NCBI RefSeq assembly: GCF_037975245.1
Contig: NC_092579.1
Location: 17,493,678-17,557,677, forward strand
Source: Apostichopus japonicus
Lineage: Eukaryota > Echinodermata > Holothuroidea > Aspidochirotida > Stichopodidae
Reading direction: 5' to 3'
Length of the DNA: 64,000 nt
The notes beneath the pieces are model-generated. The model was not told the origin of the DNA. It made no database searches and worked only from the letters and a program-made list of their open reading frames with translations. Shown one piece after another: positions 1-10,737 of the stretch. Position numbers and translations under genes: made by a program. The number at the start of each line of letters is the position of its first letter. Positions within the stretch are counted from its first letter, which is position 1.

Positions 1-272
1 GATAAGAAGCTAGAGCTGACATTTCGACCCTAGCAGGATAAGAGGCAAACTGACAGGAAAAAACGGACTGGAAAACGACATTTAAAGATATACAGATGGA
101 GAGATAACTAAGAAGGAACCAGGAATAGATTGAAATAAGACCAAAGAAACCTTTTTATGGCAGTGAGATGAGAGAAATCTTAGGACAGAATTGTATGGAT
201 ATATAAAACTCCTCATTAAAACATTCTCCACTTAGTTTTCTCTTTATCTTTCTTACTTTTTTTTTTTTGCAG

Positions 273-325
273 CTACTGTTACAGTTCTGGTGTGGCTCCT
301 TGTACCAAAATGGGTTGTTTTGCCA
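273..325 (+). CDS. VWC-like gene, first visible exon
   Basis: Follows a T-rich tract ending in GCAG and ends at a GTAAGA donor. It encodes a short cysteine-rich stretch (YCYSSGVAPCTKMGC) and enters and leaves in phases compatible with the next exon. Confidence 0.5.
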
Positions 326-3300
326 GTAAGAGAGTTTACAATCACATTGATAATTGAACATATTACTTATTAGAGAAAACATTAATTATGATAAATGTTG
401 GGGTTGATTAGTAGCAATGGGGATGTGAGGATTCATCAAAGATGGGTTTAGTTTTTTCCCTCGCTGTGAGAGAAAGGAGCAAGTGATTATCATGCACAGT
501 TATGTACAGTGTATAAATGTATGAATTTGCGAGTAACTCCAACAAGAGATATCAATTTTTTTTTTACCCCATATTATATGTAGATCTTAAAGTTACAGGC
601 TTGTGGTTATACAGCCTAACTAGTCCAGCCAATTTCATTGATGAGCCAGCCACATTAAAGGGTCATTTGTCAAAAAATAATAATAAAAAAGGTATAGATA
701 CACCATGTGGCCGGTGGATTGCATAGAGGTGTCTGTAATAGTTTCCAACAGACCAAAGCAGTTTTTGGTGCCTATTAAAAGCTGTCCTTTAATATCTGTA
801 TTCTAGTGGGTGCAAGAGTCTAGTAAGGAGTTCAGACATTTCTGAAGGTCCATACAGAAGTTTTTTTTTTTTTTTTTACTTAGCACTGACTATTAATCTG
901 TTTTATTCCATTGATATTAGGACCGGGAGACTGCTACCTCACTCACAGATACTACCAGAATGGACAAGAGTTTACACGAGGATGTGACACATTGTAAGCA
1001 GCTCTTCCATTTAATTTGAAAATATTTAAAAATCAATCTTTCAAGTCATTCGTCTCTATTTCATGTGATCACTTTTGGATCTATCCTTCGGCATTAAGCA
1101 ATTGATTTTTGAAGAACTACTAAAACCCCTTTCCCGGCCGCTGCTCTTGAAAGTTGTGTTGAATTTAATACAATGGGAATGTAAGTCGGATTCTCTCTGT
1201 GGTTAAATCAAACCGTAAGGTGAACAGGTCTGACCGTAACAGAACACTACCTAGTTTACAAAGAGAACAGCATAGTTTAATATACATTGGACATTTAAGG
1301 TAAATCCACCGAGCAGGGTACTAATGGTCCAACCTACAGAACGCTACCTAGTTTACGAAGAGAACAGCATAGTTTAAGAAAGGAAGATTCGTTCTAAGAG
1401 GACATAAGTCTGTATATTTTTCAGGTAACCGTGCGTAGCATGATCCACTTCAGTTAGATTCGGATTATTGATTCCAATATTTGGAATAAAAAAAAGTAAA
1501 CACAGTACCTTCTAATTGCAAAAAAAATCACAGGAATGTTTAAAAATCCCAACCTCCTTCCACACTCTCCTTCTCTACACTTTTCCGACTTCACCTCCCT
1601 GTGCCCTCCTTTTCCTATCCATCCCTCCCTCTTGATCCCCTGTGCCCCTATACAATTAATTAGCAGAGTAATAACAAGTCAATTTCTGTTAAGTTTGAGC
1701 CGATTCATTATTACCGTTACATCACACTCTTTGCAACATTTTCTTAATCAAATGTTGAGAATGGTTTTTTTATGTAACTTCATTACTAAGTTCTCTGGGA
1801 TTGAAACCTTACTACTCTATTTTCCCTCTTGTGGCAGGCGTTGCACTGAAGGTCAAGTGGAAATGGTTGAAAGTTGTGCTTCCATTACAAATGGTATGAT
1901 TTTCGTACAGACCAAACCAGAGGGTAAGAATTATTTTAACTACAGGCCCCTTACTGTGTCCGCAAAGTCTTCAATGGTTTCTGACAATTAAATTTGAGAC
2001 AAAAGTTTTGAGGAACTGAGTGCACAATCTTTGTGGGTTACTGTCACTTGTAACACTAATTCTAACAAACCTACTACGATCTTTCTGCTCAAGTTTATGT
2101 ATGTTGGGAGAGATACTGATTGCCTTCAAGAAGTGTCCACAGTGACAATGTTTTTTTTTTCTTTTTCCCTATATCACTTATATCTCGTCAGTGGCTTGTG
2201 AGTATGAAGGTGAAGAATTCTACAACGGAGAGAGTATGCTTCTTGGATTCAAAATGTGGTAAGTTTGATGGCAAGGAATAAGTCATTTCTGTTTGATAAA
2301 TGTTTGGAACGATGCCAAGGTTTTCTACTAATTAAAGGCTTGTTAATGTGTGCAGCAGAACTAGTGAAATTCTAGTGTTCTATTAAAAACATTTTCAGTT
2401 TGGTAAAGTCTGTTGTAAAAAGTTAGTTCATGGTTTAAGTTTTTGCTTGAATCAAACTAAGATTCACAAATGGCATTGATGTCATATAGAGGGACATGTG
2501 GCCTGGAATCAGTACTGGTAAGGCAAGTTAGAAATTGCCCTTAAGTTTCATTGAAATAACAAGACCCCCCTGTCAGTAATTCAGCTTTCAAAAGGGCACT
2601 TGAGGCTATCTTCCACAAGTGTTGAAACATGTGGCATCTACGCCCCATTTCCAAATGGCGAGAAACCACATACAGAAATGTAAGAAAGTTGGAATGATTT
2701 GCTAAAGAGGATCGTTGCATGTCATGCAGCTGCTGAAGAGGTGTTTTCTGGTGCAAATTATAGCAGGAGTTTTCAGACAAGTTTTGAGTCCTGATAATTA
2801 AGTTTAGTGATTGCGATAGATATGAGGGCGCCGTCATCAATTAGTTTAAAAGGGCATGGCAGTTGTTGCTGCCTTAAAGGATGATATTTTAAAGGCGTTA
2901 AGTCAAGTGGTACGGACACTGACGCCAATTTGCCGTCAGTTAATCTCAGCCAAGATTGACATGATGCTGTTATCAGCAACTAGAAGCCTTCCATTGGCAA
3001 GTGAGACAACCACTGTTTGTTTGTGTGACGTGGACAATCGAGGCGCAACCATCATTTGGCTAAACAGGCCAACCTTTTCGTTTAAAGTGCAATTTATTGA
3101 ATCAAGGATTGTTGCTTTCTTTCTACCATTCTTTAACCAAATGTGCATTCCCTTTATTAATTAAGGGGTAGTTTTCTTATAGCCTAACCGTTCCCTTCAT
3201 ATAATCAATGATGCATGTTTTGCTTGTTTGCTATTTAAGCTTATTTTGAGATTTGTCAGAAATTCCTTAGTATACACATATAAAAGAAATAAAGTTAATG

Positions 3301-3415
3301 GAATGAACAGAAAAGCTTGAATAATTTTAATATATTTAAAGTGTTATTTCATTTCTCATTTATCTTAATCAGCAAATGCCAGTTCTTTAACTGGGACTGT
3401 CAGATGATAGTGTAG
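273..3415 (+). CDS. Cysteine-rich VWC-like secreted protein, 3' part (partial gene)
   Basis: Five exons read in one continuous frame: 273-325, 921-993, 1838-1923, 2192-2258 and 3373-3415, ending in TAG. Each has a pyrimidine-rich AG acceptor, and the four internal ends have GTAAG-type donors. They encode about 106 residues with 11 cysteines. Modules repeat a pattern like CYL..RYYQNGQEF..GC...RC.EGQV....C and C.YEGEEFYNGES....CKC, which resembles von Willebrand factor C or single-VWC modules (C-x-Y-x-G-x-x-Y-x-x-G). Such modules are usually extracellular and bind ligands such as BMPs, or act as small secreted factors; the ligand here is unknown. The first exon begins one base into a codon, so upstream exons and any signal peptide lie outside the window. 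I do not recognise an orthologue. The splice model is well supported; the family assignment is tentative. Confidence 0.62.
921..993 (+). CDS. VWC-like gene exon
   Basis: Acceptor TATTAG, donor GTAAGC. Encodes a GDCYL..RYYQNGQEFTRGC module that joins in frame to the next exon. Confidence 0.6.
1838..1923 (+). CDS. VWC-like gene exon
   Basis: Acceptor GTGGCAG, donor GTAAG. Encodes RCTEGQVEMVESC followed by a linker, completing the cysteine module begun in the previous exon. Confidence 0.6.
2192..2258 (+). CDS. VWC-like gene exon
   Basis: Acceptor CGTCAG, donor GTAAGT. Encodes CEYEGEEFYNGES, the start of the last cysteine module; its final codon is split with the terminal exon. Confidence 0.6.
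3373..3415 (+). CDS. VWC-like gene terminal exon
   Basis: Acceptor AATCAG. Encodes CKCQFFNWDCQMIV and then TAG, closing the last module. Confidence 0.6.
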
Positions 3416-4950
3416 TGATGTGAGTGAAAGAGCCTCAAGATTGCAAAGGTGAGCATGCCAGCCAATTTTGAGGTCATATTTTTACATGATAACATTAGGC
3501 ATTTCCTTCTCTCACTCTCTCTGTTTTATGTTTTTTGATATTCCTCGTATTCTGCTCCCTCCCAAGAGAACTCTACATAAGTCAGATATGTTGAATTTGG
3601 AGCAAATTTATTGGGCAAGGAATCACAAAGTCAACTGGCTTTCTGGGGTTTTAATTGTAATAATTTTTAATAATCATTCAATCTTTCAGTTCAATCATTT
3701 TTGCCAAAAACACTTTTACCCACAAACAGTTGCAGTGTTTTGGTATTAAAACAAAGCTTCCCCTTCATGATTGTAGCATTATCCATCGTTATCATTTTAT
3801 TTTATTTTTATTTTATTTGTAACTATGTGATTCCTGTCTCTCATTTTTCTCCAGATTTGATATCTTCTGCATCATTACTCAGTTAAAGTCTTCATCAATT
3901 TTCTCAAAAACCGCTGCTTATATTGAGACTTATTTTGCCTTCTGGAGAGCATCACCTACTGCCTTTAACTATATTCACTACATTTTAGAGTCTGTGGAAG
4001 TGGATGCTGTTTTATTCCGCATATGTCGTTTACTTCTTCTCAGCTTATATTTTGCATCTATAAACTGTTGCTTATGATTTTTTACAATTCTCAAGAAAAC
4101 AAAAGCTGTATTACATATCAAGCAGTACATGATTTGATAAATTGGGTTCATCATTTCTGTCTATATTTCATTTCTGTAATATTGACAGGTTTTCCCTGAA
4201 TTCTGAATTTTTTTTGGCTGACCATTAATGCAAGACAAATCAAGTCACAAAATATTTCAGAGTTGAATTTTGAAGTATAAACAATATCATGTTTTTGGAT
4301 GGGAAAGAAAATCAATGAAGAATATTCATGCATATTTTTGTCAGCCTTACCTCGAGAATGGGGTTGTCTCATTAGAATTGTTAATCATTACCTTATTAGA
4401 CAATTCTGGATTACATTTACATAATTTCATGGATGTAAAACTACTAATGAAGAAAGGCAACAGACTGTTTACAAATGTTTGTTTAGAGGTTGCATGGTTA
4501 GGTTTAATTGAAATAAAAAAACTAGAAAATAAAGATTTAAATCAAACACTAGTGATTCTTTTTGTCTTTTCTTCTTTATCATTTGATGTTAGCAAAATTT
4601 CAGGTCATTTGGAACGATAAGTCTACAAATCCAAGGTTCTCTGCCTCCGGTCGAACATCTCCCAAACTACTGATTTGTGTTCCTTACTGGGTTTTTAAGA
4701 ATATGAAATATGAAATTTTTATGTGAAGATTTAACCAGTGAAAACTGATCTGCAGTGTTGTCGTTGTTCTACATTGATATAATTTAGCTTTAAAGCAGCA
4801 TTTTGCGTCCTTTTCTATGGTTTTTATCAACCTCACTGATACCACTATGCTATAACAACATACATAACTAGCTTATCTATTCAAATCTTACTTCAAATGG
4901 TGGCATAAAAGTCGAAAAATTTACACATTTCAACTGTTTTTAACTCATAC
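3416..4950. other. Probable 3' UTR and AT-rich intergenic DNA
   Basis: Follows the stop codon of the VWC-like gene. AATAAA-like hexamers occur (for example near 4514), but no single polyadenylation site stands out. No further gene is visible. Confidence 0.3.
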
Positions 4951-5560
4951 CAGCATGCTGGTGTGAGCTATTGTTACAGTGCGGCGTCTATCACTCTATC
5001 ATTCTATCACTCTATCCGTCAACAATTGGTAAAACTGCTCCCACTCGCACAGTGTTTGATGGAATTTCATGAAACTTGGACACAAGGACCATTGGGTATA
5101 GGGCCATCAGAGATGGTCTGAAATTTGGGTCAAAGGTCACCTGTAGGCCGTAATGGGCCATTTTGTGGAAATACGCAAAATGCTTCTTCTCCTACAGATT
5201 CCATGGTACAATGTTGAGGGTTTGTCACGATAGTACTATGGAAGTTTTACCTTCAGGGTGTTCATGAATTTGAGATCAAAGATCAACTAGGGGTCTTTTG
5301 TGGCCCGGGCCGCGGCCCTATATTTTCAAATTGCCCCTGTTCGTACAGTGTATGGCCAGTCATAATGAAACTTGGTCACAACGTTCCTCGGGATGAGAGT
5401 TACGAGGTGTGTTCGGAAAATTGAGGTCAAATGTCAGTTAGGGGGTCATCGGGGGTCATTCTTTGTAATATTTTCAAATATCTCAATCTCCTCAAGATTT
5501 TGATGGATCATATTCAAAGTTGAACTGATGATTGTTGGATTGTGTATGAATAAGGTGATG
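4951..5560. repeat. Dispersed repeat with internal sub-repeats
   Basis: Contains diverged repeats of a unit with 'CATGAAACTTGGACACAA...' and 'GGTCAAAGGTCA' motifs, preceded by a short ATCACTCTATC microsatellite (4985-5020). The style recalls the GGTCAAAGGTCAT blocks at 43740-44470 and 46080-46640. It looks like a non-coding interspersed family. Its class is not identified. Confidence 0.45.
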
Positions 5561-5592
5561 CCTAATAATTTTTGGTCAAAAGTTAATTACAA

Positions 5593-5869
5593 TTAATCCC
5601 CATTGTTTAAAAAAATCTGAGCCTTCTCATTTTGCCAAAGCTCCTTTAATTTGTCTCCCAATCTCTGCAGTGTTTGTTTACATTTGTGGTTAAGCTCTGC
5701 AGAGGCTGTTAGTGGAATTAAAGCAGGACTGGGAGTTGTTATTAACTGTTGAACTGTAAGCATGAGAGCCCTATAGCCAATCAGCACTTGCCGATTCTTA
5801 GAAGTCTTTGAGCCTGAGGTATGTAGGCAGCCAGCCAAAATTTTGGCAAGGAGTGCTTCAGGTCTGCTC
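5593..5869 (-). CDS. Orphan exon-like open frame, unidentified protein C-terminus
   Basis: On the minus strand a pyrimidine-rich tract ends in GAGCAG near 5870. It is followed by an open frame of about 92 codons ending in TAA at 5593. The translation has ordinary protein composition, with an amphipathic tail containing LQRLGDKLKELWQNEKAQ, and could be a terminal exon. The frame actually stays open to about 5934, so the acceptor is a guess. No upstream exon was found between here and the TXNDC11 end at 10572. I do not recognise the family; a gene relic or a chance frame remain possible. Confidence 0.3.
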
Positions 5870-5964
5870 AGGTAAAGGGGAGAAAGTTTAATAGGGTAGG
5901 TCAGTGGTATTGTTTGAGAGAGTGGGTAAAATAGGATTTAAAGGGGGAAAAATAGGAATTATAG

Positions 5965-6070
5965 CCAGTGGTGTGGCCAGGATTCTGCTAACGGAGGGGG
6001 TGGGGGGGTTATCCCTCACGGGCCCAAAATTGGTGGAATCTGAAAAATGGCCTGAAATTTGATGGGCCAT
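5965..6070. mobile_element. hAT-like terminal fragment
   Basis: CAGTGGTGTGGCCAGG followed by a G-rich tract resembles one end of the non-autonomous hAT-type elements seen elsewhere in this window. The other end was not found. Confidence 0.25.
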
Positions 6071-8599
6071 AAAGTTTTGTGGGCCCTACATTTTTAAGCT
6101 TGAAAAGGTATGAGCTTCTGCACCATTGGTGCTCTAGTTCTCAAAGATATTTTCCGTTGGGATCCAAATAAACCTCGCCCATAATATGAATATTTAAAAG
6201 TAAGAACGTCATTGGCCAATACATAATACAACACCATGCTTGATTGTGTAGATTGTCTATGGCAGTTGTACCAGGGAGCTGTTAGAGTCTAGCTCGCTGG
6301 TTGTACCAAGTTACCAACTCGATGTTTGAATCTATTTTTAGCAACAGCTCATAACTTAACCTGCATCTCTGATGGTTAAATTCAAACTAGTGGGTTGGGG
6401 GAACTGTATGCGATTATTATTAAATGTGTAATTTGTCGGTGGACACTTTTCATTATCTGCAAATGTCCTTAATTACTCGCCAATTAACGCTTTTGGCAGG
6501 GAAAACACTTGGCTAATATCTTAGTTTGCTGTTTTGTGATTGATATATGTAAAAAACTTGATGGACTTGTCAAAAAGTGGAAAACGGCGACAAAACGCAA
6601 AATGCTGCTTTAAGTGTCTGGTGATGGATGTCATATGACACACGTCACACATCTCCTTGCTTGTTATCCTTTGTTTTGATATCACAGACTCAAACAAGAG
6701 GATAAAATACTTTAAAGTAGTCAATTGCTATTCACCATCTTGGATTCTGCTTTTAGGAATGGCTGCCACTACAGTGTACACAATTGAAATATGGAAATAA
6801 AAAACACAAATCAAAAAGAGTCTTTATAATTACCATGAGTGTATTTACAGAGATTTAAGGCACTCATATTTTCAATTATCAACATTGCACTGATTAGAGA
6901 AACCATCTTTGCATTTTAACATCAATATACTATGCTACCCTACAAACAATGAATATATACTTCAGACCTGCCAACCCCCAAAGGTATTAAACCTGGAAAT
7001 TAAAAAAAAATAACCCTGAAGGTTGGTGCCCAAAACCAGGGAGATTTAAAAGACACCCCCCCCCCCACCCAAAGAGTCCCAAAAGTCAAATAAAATCGTC
7101 ACTTTAACACAACTTCATGTGTAAGGTTACACATCTCCATGTTTAAGGTTAAGATTTTTACATGTGTGATTCGGAGGTCCCACCCTGAGACGCTACGTAA
7201 TACATAGTAAATCTGTGAGCATTGGCAGGTACGGTACTATAGTAATAAATCTGTAACCGAATGGAGGCACCCCTTCATTGTATTTTAATCTACCACAAAA
7301 CAGTTTTTTTGCATCTGAAAGTCATAAAATATGGTTCTCCGGGAAAAAACGGCAAAATCATAGCCCACTTTTGACATTAATGTTATGAGAAGATTATTGT
7401 ATCATCAGGTGTTGACTTGAGCTGTACTGGTGACAGGTTCTATCTACACCTTCTGTCCACCCCCCCCCCCCCCCTCCATACACAACCACACCTCTCACTT
7501 CCTGTTCACAAGCCTGAAATCCTCAGTGTTGATAATTAAACTGCGTTAGAGCTGTGTGTCAATGTCAAAATAACACAGCTTAGTATCACAATTATTGCAT
7601 AATTGTGAGAATTTGTGTCAAGCATGATTTTGCTTTGGATGCTTAAATTGTTCGAACCAAATACATTATTCTTTATGAACAATTATTTCAGTGGTTTTCA
7701 AAGCAAAACTTGTCCTATAACCAAATCAGTGTCTCTACAGCAGGGCATATAACACAGATACATATCCATACCTGTAAATTATGACCTATGCCGCAAAACA
7801 TTGCACAACAAAATTTAAGTAAATTGTAGTACTCCTTCACCTGACAGGATATAAAGAAGCATGTAAGCCATCCGAACTACAGTAAGTGAATCATGAGGAG
7901 ACATTTGATGAAAATTTACATTCACCCCAACCTCCGCACCCCACCCCTCCTCCCCCATCCCCCACCCTGGCACCCTTCTCTATGTTACTCTCAAATAGCA
8001 TCCAGTAAGAACTTTAAAACTCAACAGAAGAACACATCCATCACTAGCACTGCTAGGGTTTTTACAAAGAGGGGTTGGGGGGGGGATGGAGCTCACTTTT
8101 TCTAAGAATGATCAATCAATGCTCTTCAACAGAATTAGAATCTGAAAACATCAAACATGAACTTGTCCCAGTGCAGCTTTATATCAAATTATCAAAATGG
8201 AATCAAGAGAGAGTGTTAGATGTGATGCTTGATTTGAGATGCACATAAACACAAAACACTCAGAAACACAAAACAGAGTTGTGATCTTTCCAAGTTCTTA
8301 ACATACTATGTAATTTACATAAATATAAACAAATTCTTGTTTCTTCCTTCTTCATTGTACTGGGAGTTATAAAGTGGACTTCAAAGCTTCTACCACTTCA
8401 TAATACTGCCAGTAACAATCTACAAAATTTAGTCGCGTTTAATTTCGTCGCAATTCAAAAAATTGAAACTTTATGCTGAAGAAACATTTTATAATATTCT
8501 AAATATACATGAAATCACCAGATAATAATTTCTCAAGAACAAACCAAATTCATCAAACTCAAGGCTAGAATTTATCCATATTCAATTAAGTCCCAACCA
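6071..8599. other. Intergenic DNA with C tracts, no gene seen
   Basis: Holds two long poly-C runs (about 7056-7066 and 7460-7474) and a C-rich stretch near 7925-7975. No open frame here is flanked by convincing splice sites. Confidence 0.4.
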
Positions 8600-8885
8600 T
8601 AATGATAATAATAATACTCAGCATTTATTTTTACGATGCGACCACAAATGTGGGAGAAACCTGCAAGGGCTTGTGGAATACAACTTATATATAGGGTGGC
8701 TTCCAATTCAACATTTTTAACCCAAATTTGGAATCTTTTCAATTTATAAAGTCAATTTAGCTGGGAAAACCGTAGATTGCTCTTGGAAGAAAGACCCACC
8801 TTACTCCTCCCGATTGCTAATCGTCAATGCTTCAAATGCCACCGCCGTTATCCACTCGGCCACAGCACAATTGGTTAATCATAAG
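8600..8885 (-). mobile_element. tRNA-derived SINE (serine-tRNA-like head)
   Basis: Read on the minus strand, the head near 8880 contains TGGCCGAGTGGATAA, a good Pol III A box in a tRNA-Ser-like context. A body follows, and the element ends in an ATT/AAT-rich tail near 8600. The body reappears at 39706-39955 with clear similarity (for example the CGACCACAAATGTG and GGGTGGCTTC segments), which shows it is an interspersed family. Confidence 0.6.
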
Positions 8886-10571
8886 GATTGAAGAGACTTG
8901 GTCACATTGAATATGAAACTAACATTTCTACTGGCATCATTTTCCTGGAAGTTCATGATCATCACTATTGAACTTTATTATACATCAAATAAGATAACTG
9001 ATTGTGCACAAAGGAGTATATGCTGCACTATGCATTGAACTTGTGGCAGTCTATTGGCACCATAAGTACCTGATATTAAACAGAGATAAATATTAAAAGG
9101 AATCAAAACTCACAAACCCGCAAGGATTATATCAGACCTAACTTCAAAGGTTTACAAATGAAACAAATCAATTAGTACATTTATGTATTTGTAGGATACA
9201 AAGAATGAACAAATAAAAAGTCTCACTATTTTAAACTTAGCCATTTATTTGTATAAATCGACACAAATCTCTTACTTTAGAGTGAGGTGGGTATCCAAAA
9301 TGTGCTTAGAAGATTATACTTGTCTTGGTTGGTTTACAGCACAACTCAAAGAACAACTTAAAGGAATTGTTTGGTGGAAGATTTTGATACATTGCCCTTG
9401 TAGTTCTTATTTATTTATTTCTAACCATGTAAAAATTGTCCCCATTCGACATTTTCTTCTTGTAGAAATCTGTTTTTTTTACAATGTTTGAACATATATT
9501 GGATTTTGATCCAGCTATATACTTTCAGACTCAGTTAGTTTAGGTAAAACAAATAAATATTTGAACAGCATTTGTTATTATAACAAACCCTGGTGAAGGA
9601 TATATTTTGTATAGAATGTTTCTATTATATACTCTTTATACACACAGTTACACCAAATTGTGAAAAAAAAGGTTATTGAAGAACAATTGAAGTGACATCA
9701 CTTTTACCGTCTGTTCCACTAATAAACTGTTTTCCTCCCTGTGACCTTGTTCAAATCTAATATAGATTTCATTTGTATTCTTACAGCACCTGTCATGAAA
9801 CATTAGAATATACAAAATTTGTATACAGCAATGTTCTTTATTAACCCATTTCCACTACCTGCACCTCTAAGCAGTGACAAACCTTAAATCTGCGCCTCCC
9901 TAGTCAACTATGGAGGAATGCTTTGCACATTAGGCATGGTGTCCAAGGGCCTACTATTTTTAGGAAATTTGTGTTGGCTATACCAGTCGCTTTGCACCGC
10001 CTGGAGTCCCTGCCACACACTCCCATGGGGTTGACACACCCCCAGGTTAGGAAACGCTGGTCTATGGCATCTCAGTGTTATTGTTCAATGATAGTTTACA
10101 CAGGTAAATGTGAACAATGACCAAATGTTATGTAAGTACGACAGCTGGTTACAAACCACTTCTACAATACCATTTCACTTGACTAATATTGGAAATAAAA
10201 GCAGCCAATGGTTTAATTCTTCGGTGCTTTTTTAACAAAAACCAGCCCTTCTGTACTGGATCACAAGTATTGGGACAAGCAGCAGAATTGTTTTTAATTT
10301 ATTAAATTATGTTTTCTTTTATTTAATTATGTTTTCTATTACATAAAACAAGTAAATTCTGTAATTTAAGATCAATTGGCTTTACTTTATAGTATCGTAG
10401 AATATTTGTGATCCATTATCTGCCAGATTTGACAGATATTTTGGGGGAATGTATACATTCAATTTATTGACTCTGTTGGCATTGCAAAGAACCGAGATGT
10501 GAAAGAGAAATTACAGTCGGATGAATAATTATTACCTGAGAGTACCAATATCATCATCATCATCACTACCA
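8886..10571. other. Probable TXNDC11 3' flank
   Basis: Lies downstream of the TXNDC11 stop on the minus strand. Several TTTATT hexamers (AATAAA on the minus strand) are present, for example near 9840, but none can be assigned. On the minus strand, around 10033-10062, a sequence like CAGCGTTTCCTAACCTGGGG resembles a hAT terminal repeat. No other gene was seen. Confidence 0.3.
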
Positions 10572-10737
10572 TCAGCTGCTGTGTTGCACCACAAATTGTA
10601 CAAGGTGGGGAAGGGTGAACGGCTGTTCCTTGGGGTATATCACGCTATTTTCTTTGTGCTTCAGAGGGAACAGTATGACGGTGGGATAGGCGAGAGGAAC
10701 AAACTCCCATGGTAGATCATTCTGATCGCCGTTAATT
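10572..10737 (-). CDS. TXNDC11: TXNDC11 terminal coding exon
   Basis: Residues 660-714, including NDLPWEF, the cis-proline segment AYPTVILFP, and FTLPHLVQFVVQHSS followed by TGA. A good donor (CTCAG/GTAATA) lies at 10535. Skipping one base before it would give DGSDDDDDIGTL, so the stop may reflect a frameshift (see findings). Confidence 0.85.

Noticed and set aside
1536-1991. 151-codon plus-strand frame
   Set aside because: It is intron sequence read through into the exon at 1838-1923; the exon uses a different frame of the joined transcript.
2541-3164. Overlapping frames on both strands inside the VWC-like gene intron
   Set aside because: No domain, no splice support and frames on both strands of similar length, as expected by chance.
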